DNA of 64,000 bases from Bog-473 sp963840435. Its GTDB lineage: Bacteria; Actinomycetota; Acidimicrobiia; Acidimicrobiales; RAAP-2. The notes below the pieces were generated by a model. It had not been told where the DNA came from and made no database searches. It saw only the letters and a program-made list of their open reading frames with translations. The stretch is from positions 744,001 through 808,000 of the forward strand of contig CAWIYY010000003.1 of the NCBI GenBank assembly GCA_963840435.1, in the 5' to 3' direction. Positions 1-7,769 of the stretch are shown here, one piece after another (within the stretch, counting starts at the first letter, position 1; every line of letters starts with the position of its first letter). Made by a program: the position numbers and the translations under genes.

Positions 1-1
1 A

Positions 2-301
2 CTGGAGACCCGCTGCCCCGGCTATTCACGCACATCACGCGACGTCGACTGGTGTGCCGGGACCATCGCCGCCTCCGAGCTGTTTCTCCCACCCCAGCGC
101 CATGTCGTCGCCTGGGAGCGAGAGGTCACCATTGAGGATTGGCTCGTCGACCTCAGGAGCCACTCCTACATCATCGATCTGGGTGAGCCGGCAGCGGATC
201 TTCTGCTCGCGGACGTCGAAGCGCTCCTCCGTCGAACCTTCACGGACGGCCTGATGGTCGTTCCCTACCAGACCCGCCTCTGGACGGCTCAGCGCGCCTG
301 A
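2..301 (+). CDS. SAM-dependent methyltransferase, C-terminal fragment (5' end outside window)
   Basis: The reading frame is open from the window edge to the TGA at 299-301 and gives about 99 residues. The end reads VVPYQTRLWTAQRA, the closing strand typical of class I SAM-dependent methyltransferases of the UbiE/type 11 group (family knowledge). The preceding EDWLVDLRSHSYIIDL segment also fits that C-terminal half. The SAM-binding Rossmann motif lies upstream of the window, so substrate and exact family cannot be judged. No start is visible. Confidence 0.7.
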   Translation: METRCPGYSRTSRDVDWCAGTIAASELFLPPQRHVVAWEREVTIEDWLVDLRSHSYIIDLGEPAADLLLADVEALLRRTFTDGLMVVPYQTRLWTAQRA

Positions 302-922
302 CGCGGTGTCGTGGATATCAGGAACGAGCCTGTGCGTGCACGACTGAAGACGCTGTGCTGGCTCCCCCTCTCCCGGCAGGAGGGCAGCTCGCTCACTCGC
401 CGAGGGGCTGGTCGATCGGCACGGCTCTCACATGAAAACCGCCGACCCGAGGCGGCAACGGTCCATCGACCGGTGGATCAGCTTCCTGCTCCACGCCGTC
501 CCGTTTCGGGGCGTCCGACTGATCCTCAATCACCCTGACGTGCGCTGTGGCCGCTTTGAGTGCGACGTCACGCTCCGAGGCCCCGGCCAGCTGTTCGAGC
601 TGACGCTTGTCTCGGCGACGCCGGAAGGGCCCACCCCTTGGTGTCGGTAGATCGCCCTGGCCCATGCCCAGAGCCTAGGGGCTGGTCTCACGGCTGGGGC
701 GGATTGGCACCTGCGATCGTCACACGGGACCGGACGTGGCGTGGTGCCCTCCCGCTCGATGGTGCGAGAGCCAGCTCCCCGCATGCCCTCAGGATCGCAC
801 CATCAGTGCAAAATGCCGACCCGATTGACTCTGGTCTGCCCGCTGGACCAGTGGACGCCGCATCGGATGCGGCCATGTCGGCTGGGCCACGTACCTCGAC
901 CGACCTGGAACGGGGGACATGG
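302..922. other. 620-bp stretch without a supported gene
   Basis: Short open frames exist on both strands here, but none has a recognisable domain, a good ribosome binding site or a -10 box near its start. I see no tRNA, repeat array or clear terminator hairpin. It separates the methyltransferase tail from the convergent oxidoreductase gene and may be decayed coding sequence. Confidence 0.5.
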
Positions 923-2020
923 TCACCCGTGCGGGATCGAGGCCGGGTCGATGCCGACTCCGCCTGCCGCGCTGCTGGCGTACACGGCGAGCGCGAATCG
1001 CAACACGTCGACGGCCTCTTCGCCGCTCCACCACAAGGGGCCTTCGCCGGTGCGGAGCCAGCGCAGCCAGTGGCGACCGGAATCCCGGAAGCTGCTGCCC
1101 CAGTCGTCGTCGAGCGCATGGTACGTGCGCATCTCGCCGTCGACGTAGGTCTCGAGGCTCGGTTGCTGAATGCCCCGGCCGGTACACCTGTTGACCCGTG
1201 AGTAGCCTCGATGGCCTGTCACTTCCCACCGCTCGTCATTGGTGTAGTAGTCGGAGCGGAGATACATCTCGGGGGCCAACGTGATGTCCCAGACGCCACG
1301 GATGCCGTTCTGGTGCTCCCAGGTGATCGTGGTCGGGGCGTCGACCGTGATATCGGTGAAGACCTCGGTTGCGCCCACCCACGACCTCACCTCGCGTAGC
1401 GGACCAAACAGCCACAACGCGGTCGCGAGTTTGTGCCAGCCGTCGTCGAACACCAGGATGCCCCGACCCCGGCGCATCTGTTTGAACTGCCATTCGTAGC
1501 TGGACTGGGGCACCTCCCAGCCACCCCGGCCGCTGCCGACCATCTTCATGTGGTACCCGCTGATCGCGCCGAGGTCTCCCGACTCGACGGTCTCCTTCAG
1601 CCTCTGCAACGGTTGATAGAAGAGGTAGTTCTCCATGACCCGCAAGACGCGGTCGCTCGCCTTCGCCGCGTCGAGCATCTGTTGCGCTTCGGCCAGGTCG
1701 TTGCACATTGGCTTCTGCAGGTTGAGGTGCCAGCCGTAGCCGAGCATTTCGCAGACGCCCTCGACGTGGAGCGGAACTGGAAGCAAGACCTCGGCGGCGT
1801 CGACCTCGAGTCCACTCGATGCCAGTTCGGCTGCTGTGGCGAACGTCTGGGCCTGGGGCCAGTCAACCTGTCGTTCCGCACGTCGTTGCGGGTCGGGATC
1901 GACGAGCGCCACCACCTCGACGTCAGGGTTTTCTCGATACGCCCGGATGTTCAAGTCGTAGATACGACCGAGACCGACAATGGCAGCCCGGATCGGCCTG
2001 TCAAAGGGGACGAACGTCAT
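923..2020 (-). CDS. Gfo/Idh/MocA family NAD(P)-dependent oxidoreductase
   Basis: 365 aa, a normal length for the family. The N-terminal Rossmann fold is seen at AAIVGLGRIYDLNIRAY (about residues 12-28), followed by an acidic VVALVDPDP strand that would bind the ribose. The catalytic EKP motif appears as QKP (NLQKPMCNDLAEA, about residue 100), keeping the lysine. The C-terminal half is the family's mixed alpha/beta substrate domain. Family members oxidise or reduce sugars, inositols or related polyols; the substrate here is unknown and no sugar transporter or kinase is adjacent. The ATG follows purine-rich GAGAAGGCAAGG. It is transcribed alone. Confidence 0.88.
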   Translation of the reverse strand: MTFVPFDRPIRAAIVGLGRIYDLNIRAYRENPDVEVVALVDPDPQRRAERQVDWPQAQTFATAAELASSGLEVDAAEVLLPVPLHVEGVCEMLGYGWHLNLQKPMCNDLAEAQQMLDAAKASDRVLRVMENYLFYQPLQRLKETVESGDLGAISGYHMKMVGSGRGGWEVPQSSYEWQFKQMRRGRGILVFDDGWHKLATALWLFGPLREVRSWVGATEVFTDITVDAPTTITWEHQNGIRGVWDITLAPEMYLRSDYYTNDERWEVTGHRGYSRVNRCTGRGIQQPSLETYVDGEMRTYHALDDDWGSSFRDSGRHWLRWLRTGEGPLWWSGEEAVDVLRFALAVYASSAAGGVGIDPASIPHG

Positions 2021-2231
2021 AGTGCCTTGCCTTCTCTCGTCGTGGGGCGGTGCGGGCGGAACAGCCCCCCGTTTCTAGCGCATGCCGCAGCACCGTCGAG
2101 ATGAGTGCACGGCAGCCGGCCAGGACACGAGGACGCGCGGTTTGGACGTTGGCGTCGCCGATCTCATCCACCATCCGCCAATGCCCGGCGTCCGGCGTTC
2201 AGGGCAGGCCTCGTCCGAATCCTGAGCCGAA

Positions 2232-2237
2232 TACAGT
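2232..2237 (+). promoter_or_regulatory. -10 box TACAGT of a putative leaderless promoter
   Basis: TACAGT lies exactly 6 nt before the GTG start of the GNAT gene at 2244, placing the expected transcription start at or beside the start codon. There is no Shine-Dalgarno sequence, which agrees with leaderless translation. Promoter function is inferred. Confidence 0.5.
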
Positions 2238-2243
2238 GACCTC

Positions 2244-2858
2244 GTGACGACAGTCCGGCTGGCCACGCTCAACGATCTTCCTCAGGTTGCGCATGCCCAA
2301 ATGCGGGCGTTTGAGGAGGATCCGTTGATTACATGGATGCTTCCTCCCGACGACTTCGAACGGCGGGCCACGCTGCTGTTCGACAGCATGATTCGCGCAT
2401 CGATGATCCACGAAAGCATCTACACGACCGATGACGGTGTCTGCACCGCGGTATGGGCGCCACCGGAAGCGTGGGCCTTCTCCGAGGAGCAGATTGGGAT
2501 GATGGCCGAACCATTCGCCGAGGCGGCGGGCGAAAGAGTCGACCGTGCTCTGGGCGTTCTGCTCGAGATGGCAGACGTACACCCATCAGAGCCGCACTGG
2601 TACCTCGAAGTTCTGGGCACACATCCCGACTGGCAAAGGAGGGGGATTGCCTCGGAGGTTCTTGCGCCGGTCTTGGGCCTTTGCGATGCCGACGGTCTCC
2701 CTGCCTACCTCGAGACCCAGCGGGAGAGCAATGTCCCGTTCTACCGCCGGCACGGATTCGAGGTCATAGGCACAAAACAACTCTCGAACGGCGGACCGAA
2801 CATGTGGCTGATGTGGCGTGAGGTTCGATCAGCGATGCCACCCACCGACGGCCACTAG
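2244..2858 (+). CDS. GNAT family N-acetyltransferase
   Basis: 204 aa. Starts at GTG just after a -10-like TACAGT. The acetyl-CoA binding motif A is YLEVLGTHPDWQRRGIASEVL (first part at about residues 117-130; Q/RxxGxA form QRRGIA). The downstream ETQRESNVPFYRRHGFEVIG is the conserved motif B region, with N and Y placed as in GNAT enzymes that use a tyrosine as general acid. Such proteins transfer acetyl from acetyl-CoA to an amine. The substrate is unknown and the neighbours give no hint. Confidence 0.88.
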   Translation: MTTVRLATLNDLPQVAHAQMRAFEEDPLITWMLPPDDFERRATLLFDSMIRASMIHESIYTTDDGVCTAVWAPPEAWAFSEEQIGMMAEPFAEAAGERVDRALGVLLEMADVHPSEPHWYLEVLGTHPDWQRRGIASEVLAPVLGLCDADGLPAYLETQRESNVPFYRRHGFEVIGTKQLSNGGPNMWLMWREVRSAMPPTDGH

Positions 2859-2900
2859 GGAGCGTTTCTCTCGGCAGGGACTGACGCCGGGGTCACGTCT

Positions 2901-3119
2901 CTATGCCACCCTCCCCCATCGCAGCTTCTGGCGCTCCTGGGCTGTCAGCCCTGCCCAGACCCCGTGGAGGTTGAGGTCGCTCATTGCGAAGTCAAAGCAC
3001 TCGGAGCGCACGGGGCAATCCGCGCATACTTTCCGAGCACGAGCCACATCTCCAGGATGGTTCGAGAAGAATCGGCCGGTCTCGCCCTTGCAGGCTGCAT
3101 GCTGAACCCAGTTCAACAA
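2901..3119 (-). CDS. WhiB family Fe-S transcriptional regulator
   Basis: 72 aa. Four cysteines (C10, C32, C35, C41) in the C-Xn-CxxC-x5-C arrangement would bind a [4Fe-4S] cluster. The GVWAGLT turn (normally GVWGG) is followed by a basic tail (ERQKLRW) that contacts DNA in this family. WhiB proteins are actinobacterial regulators that usually act by binding the principal sigma factor. No ATG or GTG exists in frame upstream before a stop, so the start is the TTG at 3119, preceded by GGGAAGCGAGCGGG. One glycine of the turn is replaced by alanine. Confidence 0.9.
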   Translation of the reverse strand: MLNWVQHAACKGETGRFFSNHPGDVARARKVCADCPVRSECFDFAMSDLNLHGVWAGLTAQERQKLRWGRVA

Positions 3120-3331
3120 CCCGCTCGCTTCCCGACATCGGCGCTCGCTCAGGGTGCTGAACGGCGCGACGTCTCAACTCAGGCTAGCGGGAACAGGCCG
3201 CAACGAATCGGACCGGTGACCTACCCATCGCCGCCACCCAATCGCTCGACCGGCCTCCACCCCAAACCCTGCAGTCCGAGGATCGGGCATTCGCCGTCGT
3301 TTCTCGTCAGCCATGGCTTCCCCGCTTGGCC

Positions 3332-3547
3332 TCAACCAACCGCCCCATCGTCGCCCTCGTCCACTTTGCGCAAATGGGCGAGCTGACTGTTGCTGGCAAG
3401 CTCGACCATCTGCTCGAGCACCCCACGCTTGTCGTCTTCCGGAAGTGCCTCGACGATCTCGAGCACTTTCGCCTTGAGCTCGTCATCCGAAGCGTCGGGA
3501 CCTAGCTCCTGGAGTACCCGTGTCAGGATGTCTTCGAGGTTCGTCAT
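3332..3547 (-). CDS. Small acidic alpha-helical protein of unknown function
   Basis: 71 aa from the ATG at 3547, chosen because GCGGAGGCACG precedes it with a good GGAGG ribosome binding site. The frame is open another 71 codons upstream, to 3760, and that part contains SVRVVSAQPGRWLIESPVPL. A longer 142-aa form is therefore possible. The short form is highly charged (repeated D/E with LKAKVLEIVEALPEDDKRG) and looks fully helical. I recognise no family. Confidence 0.5.
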   Translation of the reverse strand: MTNLEDILTRVLQELGPDASDDELKAKVLEIVEALPEDDKRGVLEQMVELASNSQLAHLRKVDEGDDGAVG

Positions 3548-3771
3548 CGTGCCTCCGCTCTCTGCCGGTTCGTCGTCTTCGCCCAAGGTAACGTCCCGGC
3601 CGGAGATCTCCAGAACGGCGACGAGTGCTGTGGCCCCGCCTCGGCGCCACAGCGTCACGACGGACCTACCCTCAAGAGGGACGGGAGACTCGATGAGCCA
3701 CCGTCCCGGCTGTGCCGAGACAACGCGTACTGAGCGACGAATGAGACGGCGCCTGGACACCTGGGTCCTCG

Positions 3772-4851
3772 TCAGACACTCGCGTTCGGTGACACCGACT
3801 CCTCACGTACCACCTCGATCTCTATCTCCGGGAGCAGCCGCTGCAGGCGAGACACGACCGAGCCGTGCACGATCTGTCCCAGCCGGGAACGGTGACCGCC
3901 GACGACGAGTCGGGAAGCGCCGTGGTCCAGCGCCGCTCGGGCCAGCCCCTCAGGCACCGACCCCGCGGTCATCTCGACGTAGAAGCCGCCGACCTCTGCG
4001 ACCAAGTCCCGGTGCTCGGCGTGCGCTTGCGATCGCCGGTGGGTCATGCCGTCGTCGAGGCTGACGTGGACGACCAGCAGGTCGGCGTCGTCCTCGAGCG
4101 CCCGTTCGCTGGCGCGGCGAATGACGTGCTGGCCCCAGCCGCTGTCCGAGACACCCGCCACCACGGTGGGGCGGGACGCCGCGACGAGTCCGCGCGCCTC
4201 GAGCATCTCCTCCGCCACCGCCTCCAGGGTTCCGTCCATCCACGCTCGCCCGAGGGCACTGAGCGCCTGGAGGTTGGACACCCGGAAGTAATCTGCCAGC
4301 GCGCCGCCGACCCGATCGGCCGAGTACACCTTTCCGTCGGCGATGCGCCGACGGAGGGCATCAGCGGGTAGATCGACCAGCACGGTGTCCCCGGAGCGCA
4401 CGAACTCGTCCGGAATCGACTCCACCGTCCCCGCTCCGGTGAGTTGCGCCACGTAGTCGCGGGCCGACACCAAGTTGGCCAGGTTGGCGGTCGTCAAGAC
4501 GTCAACCCCGGCCGCCAGGATGTCCGCCACCTCCTGCCACCTGTGCCTGGTCGTGCCGACCACGGTGTGGGCCAGCTCGTCGACCAGGGCGACGCCTGCC
4601 CCGCTGGCGATCACCGCCTCGACATCAATCTCGGCGAACGTCCCGCTCCCGTAGACAACCGGGCGAGGTGGCACGACCTCCAGGTCTCCCACCTGGGCCT
4701 GGGTCTCGGCCCGGCCATGGCGTTCGATCCAGCCCACGACGACCCGCTGCCCCGCACCGGAACGAAGTCGGCCCTCCCGCAACATGGCGTACGTCTTTCC
4801 GACGCCGGGAGCAGTGCCCAGATACGTCGTCAGGGCGCCGGATCCTCCCAC
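3772..4851 (-). CDS. Stand-alone KdpD-type sensor domain with universal-stress domain
   Basis: 359 aa. Residues 1-210 match the KdpD N-terminal sensory domain: Walker A GTAPGVGKTYAML (about 12-24), DELAHT (about 91) and the VLTTANLANL strand. Residues about 228-345 form a UspA fold, with DLLVVHVSLDD and the nucleotide-binding end GASRLVVGGHRSRLGQIVHGS (first 20 positions cited). No transmembrane segments, GAF or histidine kinase domain follow. Full KdpD phosphorylates KdpE to control potassium uptake; truncated forms are known in cyanobacteria and others. No kdpABC or kdpE lies nearby. Start is GTG at 4851. It may sense nucleotide or potassium status without kinase activity. Confidence 0.85.
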   Translation of the reverse strand: MGGSGALTTYLGTAPGVGKTYAMLREGRLRSGAGQRVVVGWIERHGRAETQAQVGDLEVVPPRPVVYGSGTFAEIDVEAVIASGAGVALVDELAHTVVGTTRHRWQEVADILAAGVDVLTTANLANLVSARDYVAQLTGAGTVESIPDEFVRSGDTVLVDLPADALRRRIADGKVYSADRVGGALADYFRVSNLQALSALGRAWMDGTLEAVAEEMLEARGLVAASRPTVVAGVSDSGWGQHVIRRASERALEDDADLLVVHVSLDDGMTHRRSQAHAEHRDLVAEVGGFYVEMTAGSVPEGLARAALDHGASRLVVGGHRSRLGQIVHGSVVSRLQRLLPEIEIEVVREESVSPNASV

Positions 4852-4925
4852 CAGTCCAGCCTGCCACCTCGACCGATCAAGCGCCTCGACCTGACGGTCG
4901 GGGGCAGGGCGGAGCAGTTGTGTGT

Positions 4926-5675
4926 TCAGCGACGCCGGGCCAGGTACAGCGCAGCGTCCTCTACCTTCTCGATTTCCCCCTCGAACTCGTCGTTGATGAT
5001 CCTCTCGATGGCTTGGTAGTGCTCGTCGGTCCGGCGACCTCCGTAGGTCTTGGTGACCGCAACAAAGGTTGCCGCGTCCAGTCTGCGTACGAACTGGTGA
5101 TGACGAACCTCGAAGTCATCGAACCGGGCATCGTCACGAACGGGCTGCATCGAAGCGTCCACATGGTCAAGGCGTTTTTCCCACGGAGCGCCGAATACCT
5201 CAGCCAGCCGTTCTTCGAATGGTTCCTGACCCCATGAGACCACCTCCGTCCAAACGAGGGCAAGGTGTCCGCCAGGTTTGATCAGTTGTGCGACGCGGTC
5301 GACAGCCACCGCCGGCTCGACCCAATGCCAAGCGTTGAAGGATGCAACCAACGCAACGGAGCGTCGTGGTGGGCAATCCTCGAACCGACAAACGACGATC
5401 TGCGCACGATCAGCCAGCTGCGTCTCCGCCACGGCAGCCATCTCGGCGGCAGGCTCGATGGCGGTCACGACAAGACCACGATCGACCAGTGGCTGCGTGG
5501 CTATGCCTGTCCCAGCACCCACCTCGATCGCCTCGTCCCCCGTGACGAGATGTGCCAGTTTCATGATGTCGTCGAAAAGACTCTCGGGATATCGGGGTCG
5601 AAAACGGTGATACTCCAGAGCCTGTGCTGCGAATCTCCGTGAGGCGTCAGGGGCCACCCGCCACAAGTTCGACAT
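4926..5675 (-). CDS. Class I SAM-dependent methyltransferase
   Basis: 249 aa from the ATG at 5675, which has GATAAT seven nt upstream and suits leaderless initiation. An in-frame start at 5699 is less likely. SAM motif I is AIEVGAGTGIATQPL (about residues 50-64), followed by the acidic VTAIEPAAEM strand and the post-motif VASFNAWHWVEP typical of methyltransferase type 11 enzymes. The opening SRRFAAQALEYHRFRPRYP is common in this subgroup. Substrate unknown. An inverted repeat at 5700-5743 lies over the expected -35 region and could be a regulator site. Confidence 0.85.
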   Translation of the reverse strand: MSNLWRVAPDASRRFAAQALEYHRFRPRYPESLFDDIMKLAHLVTGDEAIEVGAGTGIATQPLVDRGLVVTAIEPAAEMAAVAETQLADRAQIVVCRFEDCPPRRSVALVASFNAWHWVEPAVAVDRVAQLIKPGGHLALVWTEVVSWGQEPFEERLAEVFGAPWEKRLDHVDASMQPVRDDARFDDFEVRHHQFVRRLDAATFVAVTKTYGGRRTDEHYQAIERIINDEFEGEIEKVEDAALYLARRR

Positions 5676-5682
5676 GACTCCA

Positions 5683-5688
5683 ATTATC
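5683..5688 (-). promoter_or_regulatory. -10 box GATAAT of a putative leaderless promoter
   Basis: Read on the minus strand, GATAAT lies 7 nt before the ATG at 5675. The two most conserved -10 positions (A2, T6) are present. It decides the start chosen for the methyltransferase. Confidence 0.45.
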
Positions 5689-5699
5689 GCGTGCAGCAA

Positions 5700-5743
5700 C
5701 CGCGCGAACCTGGTGGCACCATGCGCTGCGGGCGTTCGCGCGG
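5700..5743. promoter_or_regulatory. 10-bp perfect inverted repeat upstream of methyltransferase gene
   Basis: CCGCGCGAAC (5700-5709) and GTTCGCGCGG (5734-5743) are perfect inverted repeats 24 bp apart. The proximal arm lies 12 bp from the -10 box and covers the likely -35 region, so an operator is possible. The GAAC...GTTC core resembles an SOS box, but the spacing is far too long for one. Confidence 0.35.
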
Positions 5744-5771
5744 CCCCTGCAGTGATCCTTTGCGGCGTTCG

Positions 5772-6032
5772 CTACGACGCGCCCAGGCCGAGCGACGGCC
5801 TGCATGGGCACCCTGGTAAAGCTGTGACGCGAGAGCGGCAGTTCGCCGGTTCTCGCTCATCCCATGGTGCTGGTAGGGCGTCGCAGTAGAGCTCGACGGG
5901 TACGTCCCCTGCCATCAGTCTCAACCGGTACTGGATGCCTTCGTCGCGCAGAGGATCGAGCCGGTTGATCTGGAGGAACGCTGGCGGCAGCCCGCGAAGA
6001 TCCTCGGCCCTGAGTCCCGTTGCCGCAGTGGG
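5772..6032 (-). pseudogene. Remnant of an alpha/beta hydrolase (HSL-type esterase), C-terminal part only
   Basis: The minus-strand frame opens directly after a stop (TAA at 6033-6035) and has no start codon. It reads DLRGLPPAFLQINRLDPLRDEG and then YRLRLMAGDVPVELYCDA. This is the segment of hormone-sensitive-lipase/acetyl-esterase proteins that carries the catalytic Asp (LDPLRDEG). The final Gly-His-Phe segment with the catalytic histidine is lost: after about position 5850 similarity stops. The nucleophile domain is absent upstream. I infer a decayed gene piece with no function. Confidence 0.6.
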
Positions 6033-6176
6033 TTAGGCCGAGATGCTCCATTGTGCGGCTGTTGTGCCAACCACGAGGCTTGCGTTTGGCGATCCGCGGC
6101 GAGGGAAAACCACGAGTCGGACCCGGTAGCCGACCGGCAAGAGCCGTACGCATATGTTCCCGGTTGCCGGGTCCTC

Positions 6177-6182
6177 TACTCT
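6177..6182 (+). promoter_or_regulatory. -10 box TACTCT before a small membrane protein gene
   Basis: TACTCT is followed by 6 nt and then the GTG at 6189, the same geometry as other leaderless starts in this window. This supports the short form of the downstream gene. Confidence 0.4.
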
Positions 6183-6188
6183 CGTTGC

Positions 6189-6482
6189 GTGCCCAGGCCC
6201 CAGCCCGGCGACCTCGCAGATCGGCGCTTGAGGCGGGCCGTATGGATCCTGGTCACAGTCGGCTTCATTGCCCTCGTCGTCGCCGGCCTTGGCGCTGGCT
6301 ATGCCATCGAAGCCAACAGTCAAACCAACCGTCTCAGCGATCCTTTTGCTGACATTGGCGTTGTCTACGGTGCCGTCGTGGCTATCGGAGCAGGTGCAGT
6401 CACTCTCGGCTGCTGGATTGCGGCGCTTGTCAAACACCACCAGAGGCCCTATGACCCGAGCCGCGAGTGGTGGCTGAGTTGA
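6189..6482 (+). CDS. Small two-helix membrane protein, unknown function
   Basis: 97 aa from the GTG at 6189. An earlier ATG at 6051 is in frame, but the extra residues are Cys- and Arg-rich and look non-coding. Two hydrophobic helices are clear: WILVTVGFIALVVAGLGAGY (about residues 17-36) and VVYGAVVAIGAGAVTLGCWI (about 56-75). The short connecting loop contains TNRLSDPF, and the C-terminal tail is basic then aromatic (KHHQRPYDPSREWW). No family recognised. Confidence 0.5.
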   Translation: MPRPQPGDLADRRLRRAVWILVTVGFIALVVAGLGAGYAIEANSQTNRLSDPFADIGVVYGAVVAIGAGAVTLGCWIAALVKHHQRPYDPSREWWLS

Positions 6483-6544
6483 TGTCCAGAGCCCGAGTGA
6501 CGGTCTCCGGCCTCGTCTACCGCCAAGCGGAGAACGGAGGCGGC

Positions 6545-6973
6545 ATGAGACTACGGGGGATGGTGCGGAGGTCGGCAATAGTGGCGGCCGGGATCGCGAT
6601 GGTCAGCAGCCTCGGACTGTCGGGGGTATGCATTGCCTCAGCCGCGGCGCCGGCAGCCAAAATCAAGTCGGGCGCGACCTGGACACTCGAGACAACCGTC
6701 CTTGGCCTTTGTTTCAAGGACACCTTTAACACGACCACCCACCGATTCACCTCCTTCACCGACAACGCCGTCGATCCCGGTTACGGCAAGGGAACCTGGA
6801 GCGGCGGCGGGTCATCGATCAGCATGGTTTGGACGAAGGGGGACGGCAAGGGCATGGGATTCAGCGGCACCTTCACGACGACGCCGGGCAAGAGCTACGA
6901 GGGCGAAATCACTATCAATTCCGAGTCTTACTCCGACGGCTTGCTGGCCAAGGGGTCCGCGCCGGGCTGCTGA
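6545..6973 (+). CDS. Secreted protein of unknown function
   Basis: 142 aa from the ATG at 6545, chosen because GGAGGCGGC sits just upstream. The first 35 residues are a signal peptide: basic RLRGMVRRS, a hydrophobic core, then a likely cleavage after ASAAA. The mature part is rich in Gly, Ser and Thr and predicted to be beta-strand (SGATWTLETT, GTWSGGGSSISMVWTKGDGK). It has two cysteines, in GLCF and at the very C-terminus, which could form a disulfide. It overlaps no other gene and starts 62 bp after the preceding membrane protein. No family recognised. Confidence 0.65.
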   Translation: MRLRGMVRRSAIVAAGIAMVSSLGLSGVCIASAAAPAAKIKSGATWTLETTVLGLCFKDTFNTTTHRFTSFTDNAVDPGYGKGTWSGGGSSISMVWTKGDGKGMGFSGTFTTTPGKSYEGEITINSESYSDGLLAKGSAPGC

Positions 6974-7049
6974 GCCCAGTGATGCCCCAACCCGCCGACC
7001 GCTCCCTAGGGACTGGATCGAACAACCTTCTTTCGAGCGCTCTCGAGAG

Positions 7050-7223
7050 ATGCTGGGCGACGTCCGGCGTGTCGATGAGCATCTGGAGTGGAAGGGTTGG
7101 ACCGACGACAAGGTCCTTCGGCTCTTCTACACCTTCACAGAAGTACACACCCTTGCCTGGTGGATCGATGAGATCGACGATGACGACGATGAGGACGATG
7201 AGGACGATGAGGACGATGCCTGA
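7050..7223 (+). CDS. Possible small protein with poly-acidic tail
   Basis: 57 aa if started at the ATG at 7050, the only start in frame. The first 35 residues (VRRVDEHLEWKGWTDDKVL, then LFYTFTEVHTLAWW) look like a real helical peptide. The last 18 are almost all Asp and Glu, encoded by tandem GATGAGGAC-type units. No clear ribosome binding site beyond CGAGAG. It could be genuine or a chance frame over a simple repeat. Confidence 0.35.
   Translation: MLGDVRRVDEHLEWKGWTDDKVLRLFYTFTEVHTLAWWIDEIDDDDDEDDEDDEDDA
7178..7219 (+). repeat. Short tandem repeat of GAGGACGAT units
   Basis: GACGATGAC units pass into at least three consecutive GATGAGGAC copies, encoding an Asp/Glu tail. Length could vary by slippage. 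Confidence 0.6.
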
Positions 7224-7330
7224 GTCGGGCTTCGTCTCGCTGGTCGCGACGCGAAATTGACGCGAGGTGGCGCGCCGACGACGCGAAATCCCGCAAACGC
7301 GCGTCACTCCCGGTAAGCGGCGGTCAACTC

Positions 7331-7347
7331 GTTCAGCGCCTCTGAAC
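7331..7347 (-). terminator. Hairpin downstream of tRNA-Cys
   Basis: GTTCAG-CGCCT-CTGAAC forms a 6-bp stem with a 5-nt loop, 11 bp beyond the tRNA 3' end on the minus strand. There is no U tract, so terminator function is tentative; RNA processing is an alternative. Confidence 0.35.
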
Positions 7348-7358
7348 GGGAGAATCCC

Positions 7359-7433
7359 TGGAGGCGGCGGTGAGAATCGAACTCACGTACGGGGCTTTGC
7401 AGGCCCCTGCCTAAACCACTCGGCCACGCCGCC
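7359..7433 (-). tRNA. tRNA-Cys (anticodon GCA)
   Basis: The acceptor arms GGCGGCG and CGCCGCC pair fully. The discriminator is U, as expected for cysteine tRNA, and CCA is encoded. The D-loop (GGCCGAGTGGTTTAGGC) and T-arm (GTGAGTTCGATTCTCAC) are standard. The anticodon loop CTGCAAA gives anticodon GCA. 75 nt including CCA. Confidence 0.95.
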
Positions 7434-7536
7434 GTGGGCCGACCGAGAGTCGGCACGAAACGAGCGGCCAGCCTAATGGACCGGCCACCGAGCATATGGA
7501 AACGGCAGGACCGGATCGGAGATCCGGCCCTCGGAC

Positions 7537-7746
7537 CTAGTGCTTCAGGCGGGAAACCGCCCAGAAGACCCCCGCCACCACGGCGACGATGGCGATGATC
7601 TTCACGAAGAACCAGATGATGCCGATGACACTGGAAAGGAGCCAGAAAGCGACAAGGACTCCGACGACCGCCACCGCCGTCATGGCGACAGCGTGGGTGA
7701 AGCTGACCGGGGTCTTGCCTTCTCGGCTGGTTACGTCTTTGCTCAC
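7537..7746 (-). CDS. Small single- or double-pass membrane protein
   Basis: 69 aa from the GTG at 7746, which has TAGCAT 7 nt upstream. After a charged VSKDVTSREGKTP leader, the protein is almost wholly hydrophobic from AVAMTAVAVVGVLVAFWLL to IIAIVAVVAGVFWAVS, giving two closely spaced helices, and ends in RLKH. No family recognised. Its promoter overlaps that of the divergent glnD gene; only 23 bp separate the two start codons. Confidence 0.6.
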   Translation of the reverse strand: MSKDVTSREGKTPVSFTHAVAMTAVAVVGVLVAFWLLSSVIGIIWFFVKIIAIVAVVAGVFWAVSRLKH

Positions 7747-7753
7747 AGGCCCA

Positions 7754-7763
7754 ATGCTACGTT
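7754..7763. promoter_or_regulatory. Overlapping divergent -10 boxes (glnD and small membrane protein)
   Basis: Plus-strand TACGTT (7758-7763) is 6 nt before the glnD ATG. Minus-strand TAGCAT (complement of 7754-7759) is 7 nt before the GTG at 7746. The two hexamers share two bases, so polymerase should be unable to occupy both at once. Confidence 0.5.
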
Positions 7764-7769
7764 CCCGCC

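Noticed and set aside
3772..4851. Part of a kdp potassium operon
   Set aside because: No kdpA, kdpB, kdpC, kdpE or kinase domain is found on either side.
5700..5743. SOS box
   Set aside because: GAAC and GTTC arms are 24 bp apart instead of 4, so LexA binding is not expected.
7178..7219. Repeat array as a CRISPR
   Set aside because: Units are 9 bp in direct contact without spacers and encode an acidic peptide.
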